Below are positions 31,370 to 40,314 of a DNA stretch of 64,000 nucleotides, piece by piece. The position numbers and the translations under genes are program-made. Below the pieces are notes generated by a model, which had not been told where the DNA came from, did not search any database, and saw only the letters and a program-made list of their open reading frames with translations. Source of the DNA: Euborellia annulipes (Eukaryota; Arthropoda; Insecta; Dermaptera; Anisolabididae); contig JAKCPI010014221.1 in assembly GCA_023213315.1 (NCBI GenBank), positions 1-64,000 on the forward strand, written 5' to 3'. Positions within the stretch are counted from its first letter, which is position 1. Every line of letters starts with the position of its first letter.

Positions 31370-32029
31370 AAATCTGGTGTGACTGGCGCACAGCACACAA
31401 CTTTCTCTTACCTTCGGTAATCGAAAGTTGTGTACTGTGCTTGTCACACCAGATTTTTTGTGTCGACATGTATTTAGTTCCCGGCAGTAGGGAATATTTG
31501 AATTCAGATGTAAAATTTATAAGTATGGGAAAATATTTATATTTTGTTACCATGGCAACCATTTCTCCTATCTTTCCTATGAAGCACAAGAGTAAAGTGT
31601 GCTTCAAACAATTTTGAGGGCAAAACGAGAATATACATTTGAAAGAGCATCTAAAAAATAATTGATTTTTGAATTTTAATCAAAATCGTTAGAGCGAATT
31701 TTGAGAAAATCGAAAAAAACTGAAAAAGTACATCAGTAAAGTACTAGTACTCTTTGGCCGATTTTGATTAAAAGCTTATTTTTCCGGTCCCGGGGGGTGT
31801 TTAACTTAAATATAAAATTTCAACCTCCTAGCTCAATTCCTTCATGCTTAAAAGTGAACACAGACACACACACACACAGACAGACCATGTCGCGAAAACC
31901 ACTTTTTTTGGATTCAGGGGACCTCAAAACGTGAAGATCCATCAAAATCTCGACATCGAATTTTTGACATGAATCCAATACTTTCTCTCTATATATATAT
32001 TACATATATACATAGGTAAGAGAAAGTAA
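31370..32029 (-). repeat. HER copy, full length
   Basis: Complete: 3' hairpin from 31370, X-box (minus) at 31546-31559, AGTACTAGTACT near 31740, (CA)n block near 31862-31879, 5' hairpin ending at about 32029. Confidence 0.9.
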
Positions 32030-32088
32030 AAAGACTATTATTACATCCTCGGTTGCCTTCAATTGCAGACTAATCATATTTGTAAATT

Positions 32089-32190
32089 AGAGATGGGCAA
32101 AATCGTTCTTTTTGAAGAACGGGTCGTTCGCCGTTCGATCTCTGAAACGACCCGTTCTCCACGACCCGTTCATCGTTCTTTTTTCACTGT
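32089..32190. mobile_element. Lone hAT terminus (TAGAGATGGGCAAAA)
   Basis: TTAGAGATGGGCAAAATCG followed by dense GAACGGGTCGTTC / GAACGACCCGTTC palindromic words, the usual subterminal structure of a hAT family. No partner end was found, so it is truncated. Confidence 0.5.
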
Positions 32191-32227
32191 CTCTGACCCC
32201 CCCCCCCCCCGTCTCATTAAGGACGAA

Positions 32228-32482
32228 GGTTTTTTTTTTAACATTCACACTTTTTTCTCATTCCCACAGTCTTTTTCGGCAACTTTGGCTATATAAGACT
32301 TGACGATAACCGTTATTTATGGATCTATCTATATTGGGGTCCAGGCATTTCTATTTAAACAATTTGGTATCAAATCCAAATGGTATCCAAATGGCTTAAA
32401 TAAAATCATCGGACTGCCTGGGGTCTGAACCCGTCGCGGGTTCGGTATAGAAGGTGGGCCAACTACAGCAAGCCCGGGGCAT
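32228..32482 (-). mobile_element. SINE, decayed
   Basis: Poly-T, CATTCACAC, CAGTCTTTTTCGGC, body with a small internal repeat (TATCAAATCCAAATGGTATCC), and a disrupted box B (ACCCGTCGCGGGTTCGG). Target duplication not clear. Confidence 0.75.
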
Positions 32483-32525
32483 GAAGCAGGTTAATTTACA
32501 TACTTTTTTGTTGAAAAAGATTGCC

Positions 32526-32558
32526 GACGTTTCGGACGCAAATCGCGTCCTTCCTCAG
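32526..32558 (-). ncRNA. Hammerhead-like core (PLE 3' region)
   Basis: Minus strand: CTGAGGA, a perfect 6-bp stem GGACGC/GCGTCC with a 5-nt loop, then GAAACGTC. It deviates from CTGATGA at one core position, which normally impairs cleavage. Confidence 0.5.
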
Positions 32559-32776
32559 CACCTATGATCAATGAGACAAACATGTATGATAAAAGTTAAC
32601 AACAAATTTTAAATACATTTCTTTGTAAAAACTAGGGTTGGTCGAATCGATTTCGATTTTAATCGAAAATCGATTTTGAGCTTCGATTTTCGATTAAAAT
32701 CTAAATCGATTCAGTGTTTTGAAAAAATCGAAAAAATCGATTTTTGACGGCCGATTTTCGATTTTCGATTTTCCAA

Positions 32777-33552
32777 GAAAGTGATTTTAGCGATATGATC
32801 TGTCCGTCTGTGTTCAATTTTAAGCTTGAAGGATTTGAGCTATGAGGTTGGAATTTAAGGTAGACACCCCCTGGAGCGAGAAAATAAGCGGTTAATTAAA
32901 ATTGGCCAAAAAGTACTAGTACTTTACTGAGGTAGTTTTTCAGGTTTTTTTGATTTTCTTAAAAATAGCCTCAACGATTTTGATTAAAATTCAAAAATCA
33001 ATTATTTTTTAGAAGCTCTTTAAAATGTATATTTTCATTTTGAAGTACACTTTACCCTTGTATTTCATAGATAAGATAGGAGAATTTGTTGCAATGGTAA
33101 CAAAATATAAATATTTCCCCATGTTTATAAATTTTAATCTTGAATTCAGCCCTCGGGGCTTGGTGTAGAGGTTAGCATGCTAACCTCGTATATCAAAAGT
33201 CGCGGGTTCGGACCCCAGGCAGTCCGATGATTTTATTTAAGCCATTTGGATACCAAATGGCTTAAATAGGAATGCCTGGACCCCTAATATGTATGTATTA
33301 TCAATAACGGATATCGTATATCGTAAAAGTCTTAAATGGCCTAAGTTGCCGAGAAGACTGTGTGAATGTGTGTGTGAATGAGAAAAAAAGGGTGTTTTAG
33401 AAAAAAAATCTTGAATTCAAATGTACCTTAAGCTTACTGTCGGACCCTACATATATGTCCACACAAAAATCTGGTGTGACAAGGACAGAACACAACTTTC
33501 GCTTATTGAAGATAAGAGAAAGTTGTGCTGTGCGACGAGTCTCACCATATTT
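32777..33552 (+). repeat. HER copy, diverged, interrupted by a SINE
   Basis: Starts within HER at AGTGATTTTAGCGATATG, has a degraded X-box (GTTGCAATGGTAAC near 33089), is split by the SINE, and ends with a hairpin (GGTGTGACAAGG ... GAGTCTCACCATAT). More diverged than most copies. Confidence 0.75.
33149..33406 (+). mobile_element. SINE, full length, with target duplication
   Basis: GCCCTCGGGGCTTGGTGTAG head, box B GCGGGTTCGGACCCC, body, tail. Flanks AATCTTGAATTCA at 33136-33148 and 33407-33419. Confidence 0.9.
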
Positions 33553-34378
33553 TTTGAGAAATATGGAAGCTGATGTTTAATTCTCTTTGTTAAAATTTAC
33601 GTTATAACGTTAAAACTTAAGTTATAAACACTAAATATGTTATACCATATACAATGTGTTGGTTTTTAAAGAAGTTATAAAGACTGAATAAATTGATTTG
33701 GGCATCAGTAATGCAACGTTCTATTTTTCTTGTTCCACAAACCGCTTGGAAATCGTAAGCAAAACCTTAAAATCAACTTATGGGCATAGTGAAAGATTTT
33801 TTGTAAAAAAATCGAAAATCGATTAAAATCGATTTTTTAAGGCAAAAATCGATTTTTTTAAAAATCGATTATTTGGTTTCGATTTTAAAAATCGAAAATC
33901 GAAAATCGATTCAGCCTCCGAATCTACCAACCATAGTAAAAACTTACAATCGATAGTTAATGAAATACAGATGGACGTATTTTTTTAATTAACAATATGA
34001 AAACACAATCTACGGGTGTGAGTAGGGTTTGGACACCGGTGGAAACCGAAACCGGTAAACCGGTTTTTTGGCTAATTTTCAAAAACCGAATTCGGTTTTT
34101 TTTTTTCTTCAGTAATACTTGTATTCAAATTATAAATTAGCCCATGTTCCGTGACTCAAAGACATTAGCTTCTAGTGGCTTGGGGTCTCGGGTTCGCTTC
34201 CCGTCCCAATCGAGAAAAATATATTTCATTCGAATTGGCTATCAATCATTTGAAATAAATAGTGATGGGGTCTAAATGGCCTTAGGAGCCGAAAAAGACC
34301 TTAAACAAATTTAAAAAAAAAATTATAAATTATTTATATTTTTTCCCCTTTTTTCCAATACTCCACTAATCTATATAT

Positions 34379-35567
34379 AAAAATCTGGTGTGACTGGCGC
34401 ACAGCACACAACTTTTTCTTACCTTCGGTAATCGAAAGTTGTGTTCTGTGCTTGTCACATCAGATTTTTTGTGTCGACATGTATTTAGTTCCCGGCAGTA
34501 CGGAACATATGAATTCAAATGTAAAAATCTGGTGTGACTGGCGCACAGCACACAACTTTCTCTTACCTTCGGTAATCGAAAGTTGTGTTCTGTGCTTGTC
34601 ACACCAGATTTTTTGTGTCGACATATATTTAGTTCCCGACAGTACGTAACATATGAATTAAGATGTAAAATTTATAAGTATGGAAAAATATTTATATTTT
34701 GTTACCATGGCAACCATTTCTCCTATCTTCCCTATGAAATACAAGAGTAAAGTGGTCTTCAGAAGATTTCAATTGCAAAATGAGAATATACATTTTAAAG
34801 AGAATCTAAAAATTAATTGATTTTTGAATTTAAAAAAAAATCGTTGGAGCAAATTTTGAGAAAATCGAAAAAAACTGAAAAAGTACATCAGTAAAGTACT
34901 AGTGCTCTTTGGCCGATTTTGATTAAAAGCTTATTTTTCCGGTCCCAGGGGGTGTTTAACTTAAATATAAAATTTCAACCTTGTAGCTCACTTCCTTCAT
35001 GCTTAAAATTGAACACAGACGCACACACAGACACACACACACACACACACACAGACAGACCATGTCGCGAAAACCACTTTTTTGGATTCAGGGGACCTCA
35101 AAACGTGTATCCCTCAAAATCTCGACATCGAATTTTTGACATGAATCCAATACTTTCTCTCTATATATATATTACATATATACATAGGTAAGAGAAAGTA
35201 AAATTTATAAGTATGGGAAAATATTTATATTTTGTTACCATGGCAACCATTTCTCCTATCTTCCCTATGAAATACAGGAGTAAAGTGGTCTTCAGAAGAT
35301 TTCAATTGCAAAATGAGAATATACATTTTAAAAAGAATCTAAAAATTAATTGATTTTTGAATTAAAAAAAAAATCGTTGGAGCGAATTTTGAGAAAATCG
35401 AAAAAAACTGAAAAAGTACATCAGTAAAGTACTAGTACTCTTTGGCCGATTTTGATTAAAAGCTTATTTTTCCGGTCCCGGGGGGTGTTTAACTTAAATA
35501 TAAAATTTTAACCTCGTAGCTCAATTTCTTCATGCTTAAAATTGAACACACACAGACACACAGACAG

Positions 35568-35598
<31 letters not shown>

Positions 35599-35745
35599 GA
35601 CCATGTCGCGAAAACCACTTTTTTGGATTCAGGGGACCTCAAAACGTGAAAATCCATCAAAATCTCGACATCGAATTTTTGACATGAATCCAATACTTTA
35701 TCTCTATATATATATTACATATATACATAGGTAAGAGAAAGTAAT
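34379..35745 (-). repeat. HER inserted into HER
   Basis: An outer copy (34379-34523 plus 35203-35745) is interrupted in its ATGTAAAATTTATAAG segment by a full inner copy (34524-35202). X-boxes on the minus strand are at 34701-34714 and 35234-35247. The join shows a short TAAAA-type duplication, which fixes the element's outer boundaries. Confidence 0.85.
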
Positions 35746-35802
35746 ATTAGCGGACTGTCTGTCTGTTTGTCAGTCGACTATCTCGCTCTGTTTGACCAAC
35801 TT

Positions 35803-36657
35803 TTACTTTCTCTTACCTCTATATATATGTTAATATATATAGAGAGAGAAAGTATTGGTTTCATGTCAAAAAATCGATGTCGAGATTTTGATGGATATAC
35901 ACGTTTTGAAATCCCCTGAATCCAAAAAAGTGGTTTTCGCGACATGGTCTGTCTGTCTGTCTGTGTGTCTGTGAACAAAATATCTCAAGAACGAAAAGAG
36001 CTAGCAAGTTGAAATTTTATATTTAAGTTAGGCACCCACATGGGACGTGACACGAAGCTTTTGAACAAAATCGACCAAAGAGTATTAGTACTTTACTGAT
36101 GCACTTTATCAGTTTTTTTCGATTTTCTCTAAATTTGCTCCAACGATTTTTTTTTTAAATTCAAAAATCAATTTTTTTTTAGATTCTCAATAAAATGTAT
36201 ATTCTCATTTTGTCATTGAAATCTTCTGAAGACCACTTTACTCTTGTACTCCATAGAAAAGATAGGATAGGAGAAATGGTTGCCATGGTATCAAAATATA
36301 AATATTTTCCCATACTTATAAATTTTACATCTTGAATTCAATCGTACCCTATGGTCGGAAACTAAATACACCTCGACACAAAAAATCTGGTGTGACAAGC
36401 ACAGAACATAACTTTCGATTACCGACTGGGGGCCGCTGAGCGTCGACGAATGAGTTTGATATCTACAAGTTGTCTCACTTGCTGTGAACTCCCCTTCCAA
36501 GTGTTTTTGTTCGCTTGGCAGGGGAGTAATTCATACATTATCTATGTATTTTTTTAAAATGAGATCAATAAACGGGGGGTTGAGGTTGGGTTTTACCCAA
36601 TTCTTGGCCTCTCATACTAAGAGAAAGTTGTGTGCTGTGCGCCAATCACACCAGATT
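35803..36657 (+). repeat. HER copy with a 190-bp insert in the 3' hairpin
   Basis: 5' hairpin with AGAGAGAGAAAGT, (CTGT)n block, AGTATTAGTACT, a mutated X-box (GTTGCCATGGTATC near 36279), then the left hairpin arm, a foreign 36429-36612 segment, and the right arm ending CACCAGAT. Confidence 0.85.
36429..36612. other. Unidentified insert with two stem-loops
   Basis: Contains a hairpin CTCCCC..CCAAG / CTTGG..GGGGAG (about 36489-36526) and a second, GAGGTTGGGT / ACCC..CCTC (about 36580-36611). GC-richer than the host. Not recognised as any snRNA, 5S, SRP or tRNA. Could be a processed copy of a structured RNA. Confidence 0.35.
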
Positions 36658-36892
36658 TTTGACATTGGAATGACGAAATTTTGCAGTCCTATAGAGGACG
36701 GTATGGAGTGTCCAGGTAAAATATTCGGGTCCCGAAATTCCTACAATTTTTTGGGTTATTAATTCCTAAAGTTACGATTTCTCCCATAGGAAATGTATAG
36801 AGAAATATTTATGTTTTTTTTGTATTCTATGAACTTAAACAAATCCTCAAGCAGGCACTGGATTGGAATAGTAGTAATAATAATTTTCTTGG

Positions 36893-37060
36893 GTTCGGAC
36901 CCACGCAGTCCGATGATTTTATTTTGGATACCAAATGGCTTAAATAAGAATGCCTGGACCCCCAAAAGATATATTCATTAATAGCGGTTATCGTTTAAAG
37001 TCTTATATGGCCTAAGTTGCCAAGAAGACTGTGTGAATGGGAAAAAAAGTGTGAGTGTTT
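36893..37060 (+). mobile_element. SINE fragment shared by both TAGGGTTTGG hATs
   Basis: GGGTTCGGACCCACGCAG..., body, GACTGTGTGAATG, then A-rich end. The same fragment is at 28676-28772 in the other copy, so it was in their common ancestor. Confidence 0.7.
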
Positions 37061-37431
37061 AAAACAAAAAAAATGGCGGTGCGTTCAAAATAGATTCCGA
37101 TGTTGAAAAAAAAACCGGTTTACCGGTTTTCCGCTTTGTAAAAAACCAAAAAACCGGTTTTCAAAATTTTCCGGTTTTTTCCAAACCCTAGGTGTGAGAT
37201 GCATTGTTTTGTACTGTATATATCTGCTGTTATTCATTGACGCCTTTCGCATTAAATGTATTAACATATCTAATTTTCAATCATATAAAGGCTTTTTGTT
37301 CTTAAATTAGAATATTTTAAAATAGATTTAAATAAATTCCCTTTCTTTTTTATAAACTTTCACTTAAATTTTTATCTCTTTCTTATATTTAATATAATTA
37401 TAAATTAATAGAATTTAAAATATTTTCATAC

Positions 37432-38572
37432 AAAGTACTAAGGCCCTGTCGTCTTTGTAGTTGCATGCCGTTTTTCTGTATTTTTTTATAGCAATCATTT
37501 CGGCAAATTCGAGTCTGAATTGGTTGCTATCTTGGTATAACAATTCACAATTGTTAAAATCAAAACCGTGTCGGGTTTCTTTGGCATGCACGGCAAGAGC
37601 GGTGCTTGTTTTGGCGTTGGTCACGGATCTTTCATGTTCTTTTATACGATCTGTTATTTTTCCTAATAGTCTTCCCGATATAGCAAGTTTGGCATTGGTT
37701 ATTGTCCCCTAAACAATTAATTTTATAAATTACTTCTGCTTTTTCAGCAAATTCAATAGGGTCTTTTTGGTTGAAAAGTTTTTTAAGCGTATTGTTTGGC
37801 TTAAGAGCAATGCCAATTTTTTCGTTTTCTAACATTTTTTTTAATTGGTAGCTAATATCAGGAAGAAAATCTTTTCTTTTTTATTTATAGGATTTCCTGC
37901 GACACGCTTTTGATTATTAGTTACAGATTTAGTATTTATAGTATTAACAATGTGATTGAATGTATTTTTACAATAACCATTATCAAGACATATATTCAGA
38001 ATAATATTGAGATTCTTTTGCCCAGAAAACACTGTCACTTATATTTTGCATACGCGTGATTAGGTTTTTAATTGAGTTCATTTTGTGATGCAATGGTTGA
38101 AGGGACTGTGAGTGAATAATTCGTGTTGTTTGTGTTTGTTTCCTGTACCAATCTAGTAAAAAAAAAAAACATTCACACTTTTTTTCTCATTCACACTCAC
38201 ACTCACACACACATTCATACAGTCTTTTCGGCAACTGAGGCCATATAAGACTTTAAACGATATCCGTTATTAATAAATATACATATATGGGGTCCAGGCA
38301 TTCTTATTTAAGCCATTTGGTATCCAATTGGCTTAAATAAAATCATCGGACTGCCTGGGGTCCGAACCCGCGACGTTTGGTATAGGAGGTTAGCACGCTA
38401 ACCTCTACGCCATGCCCCGAGGGCTACCAATCTAGTAGAAGAGAACCGTTTGTTTGTCTTATAATTGTTGTGTCTAAAAAGTTTATTTTATTGTTCTCTT
38501 CTATCTCGAAAGTGAATTTGATATTGCTATCGTATTGGTGGAGAAGATCTACTGTTTTGTTTCCCATACTTA
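37432..38572 (-). pseudogene. Penelope-like RT / GIY-YIG ORF fragment
   Basis: Minus strand from the 5' side: FTFEIEENNKINFLDTTI (end of the RT core; 38572-38438), SINE gap, a central part with several frame breaks, then VIYKINCLGDN..CQTCYIGKTIR (GIY-YIG nuclease with Y and R, about 37800-37640), and after a frame shift ALAVHAKETRHGFDF ... AEMIAIKKYRK with the catalytic-type Glu. Several frame changes make it inactive. It differs from the palindromic PLE at 39.8-45.4 kb, so a second PLE family is present. Confidence 0.8.
38159..38424 (-). mobile_element. SINE, full length, inside a PLE
   Basis: Poly-A/T end at 38159, body, boxes B and A, head ending GAGGGC. Flanks TACCAATCTAGTA at 38146-38158 and 38425-38437, a 13-bp duplication. 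Confidence 0.95.
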
Positions 38573-39121
38573 TAAATTTTACATCGCCTTGAGTTTGGCG
38601 TAGTAGGTAGCGTGCCTACCTCCTATACCAAACGTCGCGGGTTCGGACCCGGGCAGTCCGATGATTTTATTTAAGCCATTTGGATACCAGGCGGCTTAAA
38701 TAGAAATGCCTGAACCCCAAATATATATATTAATTACAACGGTTATCGTTTAAAGTCTTAAATGGCCTGAGTTGCCGAAAAGACTGTGTGAATGGGTGTG
38801 TGAGTGTGAGTGTGAATGAGAAAAAAGTGTGAATGCTTTTTAGAAAAAAAAAAATGTATATTCTCATTTTGCCATTGAAATCTTCTGAAGATCACTTTAC
38901 TCTTGTACTTCATAGGAAACATAGGAGAAATGGTTGCCATGGTAACAAAATATAAATATTTTCCCATGTTTATAAATTTTACATCTTGAATTTTAATATA
39001 TCGGCGGAAACTAAATATATGTCGACACGAAAAATCTGGTGTAACAGGCACAAAAGACAACTTTCGATTACCGAAGGTAAGAGAAAGTTGTGTGCTGTGC
39101 GACCAGTCACACCAGATTTTT
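38573..39121 (+). repeat. HER pieces around a SINE
   Basis: CCCATACTTATAAATTTTAC (38571-38585), SINE 38586-38854, then HER sequence from AATGTATATTCTC through X-box 38933-38946 to the 3' hairpin ending 39119. The two HER pieces overlap in content, so they come from two copies or a local duplication. Confidence 0.75.
38586..38854 (+). mobile_element. SINE, full length
   Basis: Head GCCTTGAGTTTGGCGTAGTAGG, box B GCGGGTTCGGACCC, body and A-rich tail. This head variant (AGTAGGTAGCGTGCC) differs from the GAGGTTAGCGTGC type, so at least two SINE subfamilies exist. Confidence 0.85.
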
Positions 39122-39267
39122 GGGCATAGAGCCCTACTTTTTAACTAACCTTGTAGAAAATAATCGAAGTTGGTGGAGAGTGTTCATAGTCCAATTAGGG
39201 TCTCGGCACCTCGACAAATGTCTTTGCGATAGTGGACCCTAGACAAAAGAATGTGGACCTTGAAGAT

Positions 39268-39628
39268 TGATAAAGGGAGTTAGATTTTTAATAAGAACCC
39301 CATTTAGGCCTACTCGACCTTACCTTTTGCATACTATAATCTATAAAATTAGGACAATATTCACCGACAAAACATATTGATTGGCAAAAAAGAAAACCGC
39401 ACAGCCATATACAATGAATAAATTGATCAATTCCATTTTAATTTCAATTTTATTTAAATTAAGATAAAATAATAAAATTTTCCCTTTATATAGTTTCAAT
39501 TGCCAAAAACTTATTTCCGGGAAATGATCATTAATCGAATTATTGATATTTTAATTATAATAAATATCCTTAGGCCTAGGCTATATCAAATCATGCCGGA
39601 TACACGAATGTTTTTATAATTAAATTCA
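39268..39628 (+). repeat. Interspersed repeat, copy 2
   Basis: Similar to 8410-8765 (see that entry). Contains AATTGATCAATTCC and TTATTTCCGGGAAAT. Class unknown. Confidence 0.65.
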
Positions 39629-39876
39629 TATTTTTATTATTTTTTTGTTCGTTTTGTTTTTAATCTTATATAAGACCTTTGAAAAAGGTCATTGGATCAA
39701 ATTAAAAAAAATCATTGTGTGGTTTTTGTAATTTTTTATTAATATCTTTTCAATTTAAATAAAAAATTTTTATTTTTATAACGAATTGTGGCTGTTATAT
39801 AATTGGATTAATGATACAAAAAGAGGATGCAGCCAATAATAAAAAGCATCTGTTTTAGTTAACACTCTTTATTTGG

Positions 39877-39911
39877 AACGTTTCGGCTATGATTAACAAA
39901 GCCATCTTCAG
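39877..39911 (-). ncRNA. Hammerhead-like core (left PLE)
   Basis: Minus strand CTGAAGA, stem GGC.../...GCC, GAAACGTT. The core has A for T in CTGATGA, so activity is doubtful. Confidence 0.4.
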
Positions 39912-40314
39912 CCCTCCAAGCTAGAAATATATACATACATTCATTAAATAATTGTTTTGTTAATAAATGGTCATAATAGTACAATTATATACTCACAGTA
40001 TATTTTATATTATTAACATATAAAACAGATGTAGTCAAATTAGTTATAATACAGTACATGTGTATTTGGTCGTATGTATATTTAAATTATCATTACCCAC
40101 AAGAGAGCATGAGAGCAAAGCCTTGAATGCGAAAAAATTTTAACATTTCGATCTATTTAAACAAATAATTCTTTATAATTTTATTTTTATTGATAATTTT
40201 TTTATATTTAAATCACAGCCGATTATAAAAATGTTACTCATTTTATCAATTTTAAATAGATAAAAGCATTCACTGTTATTTTAAAAAAAATCTTTATTAT
40301 TAATATATTATCAA

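Larger units (their letters stand above)
32633..33935. mobile_element. hAT-like element (TAGGGTTGGT ends) holding a HER with a SINE
   Basis: Ends TAGGGTTGGTCGAATCG and its imperfect inverse ACCAACCATA, flanked by GTAAAAAC (32625-32632 and 33936-33943). Subterminal AAATCGATTTT-type words are dense. The interior includes HER 32777-33552, which carries SINE 33149-33406. Confidence 0.8.
34023..37190. mobile_element. hAT-like element with TAGGGTTTGG ends, copy 2
   Basis: TAGGGTTTGGACACCGG and CCGGTTTTTTCCAAACCCTA ends, flanked by GGTGTGAG (34015-34022 and 37191-37198). AAACCGG words are dense at both ends. The interior holds a nested HER pair (34379-35745), another HER (35803-36657), a tRNA-like stretch (about 34150-34240, box-B-like GGGTTCGCTTCCCG), and a SINE fragment (36893-37060). 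No transposase. Confidence 0.85.
32483..38572 (-). mobile_element. Decayed Penelope-like element cut by three insertions
   Basis: Minus-strand PLE pieces in order: RT fragment (38572-38438), more coding sequence and GIY-YIG part (38145-37432), 3' region (37431-37199), and 3' end with hammerhead-like motif (34014-33944 and 32624-32483). Three insertions with matching target duplications separate the pieces: SINE 38159-38424, hAT 34023-37190, hAT 32633-33935. The 5' side is lost at 38572. Confidence 0.8.

Noticed and set aside
36429..36612. Known spliceosomal, 5S, SRP or tRNA gene
   Set aside because: No diagnostic box or stem of those RNAs could be recognised.
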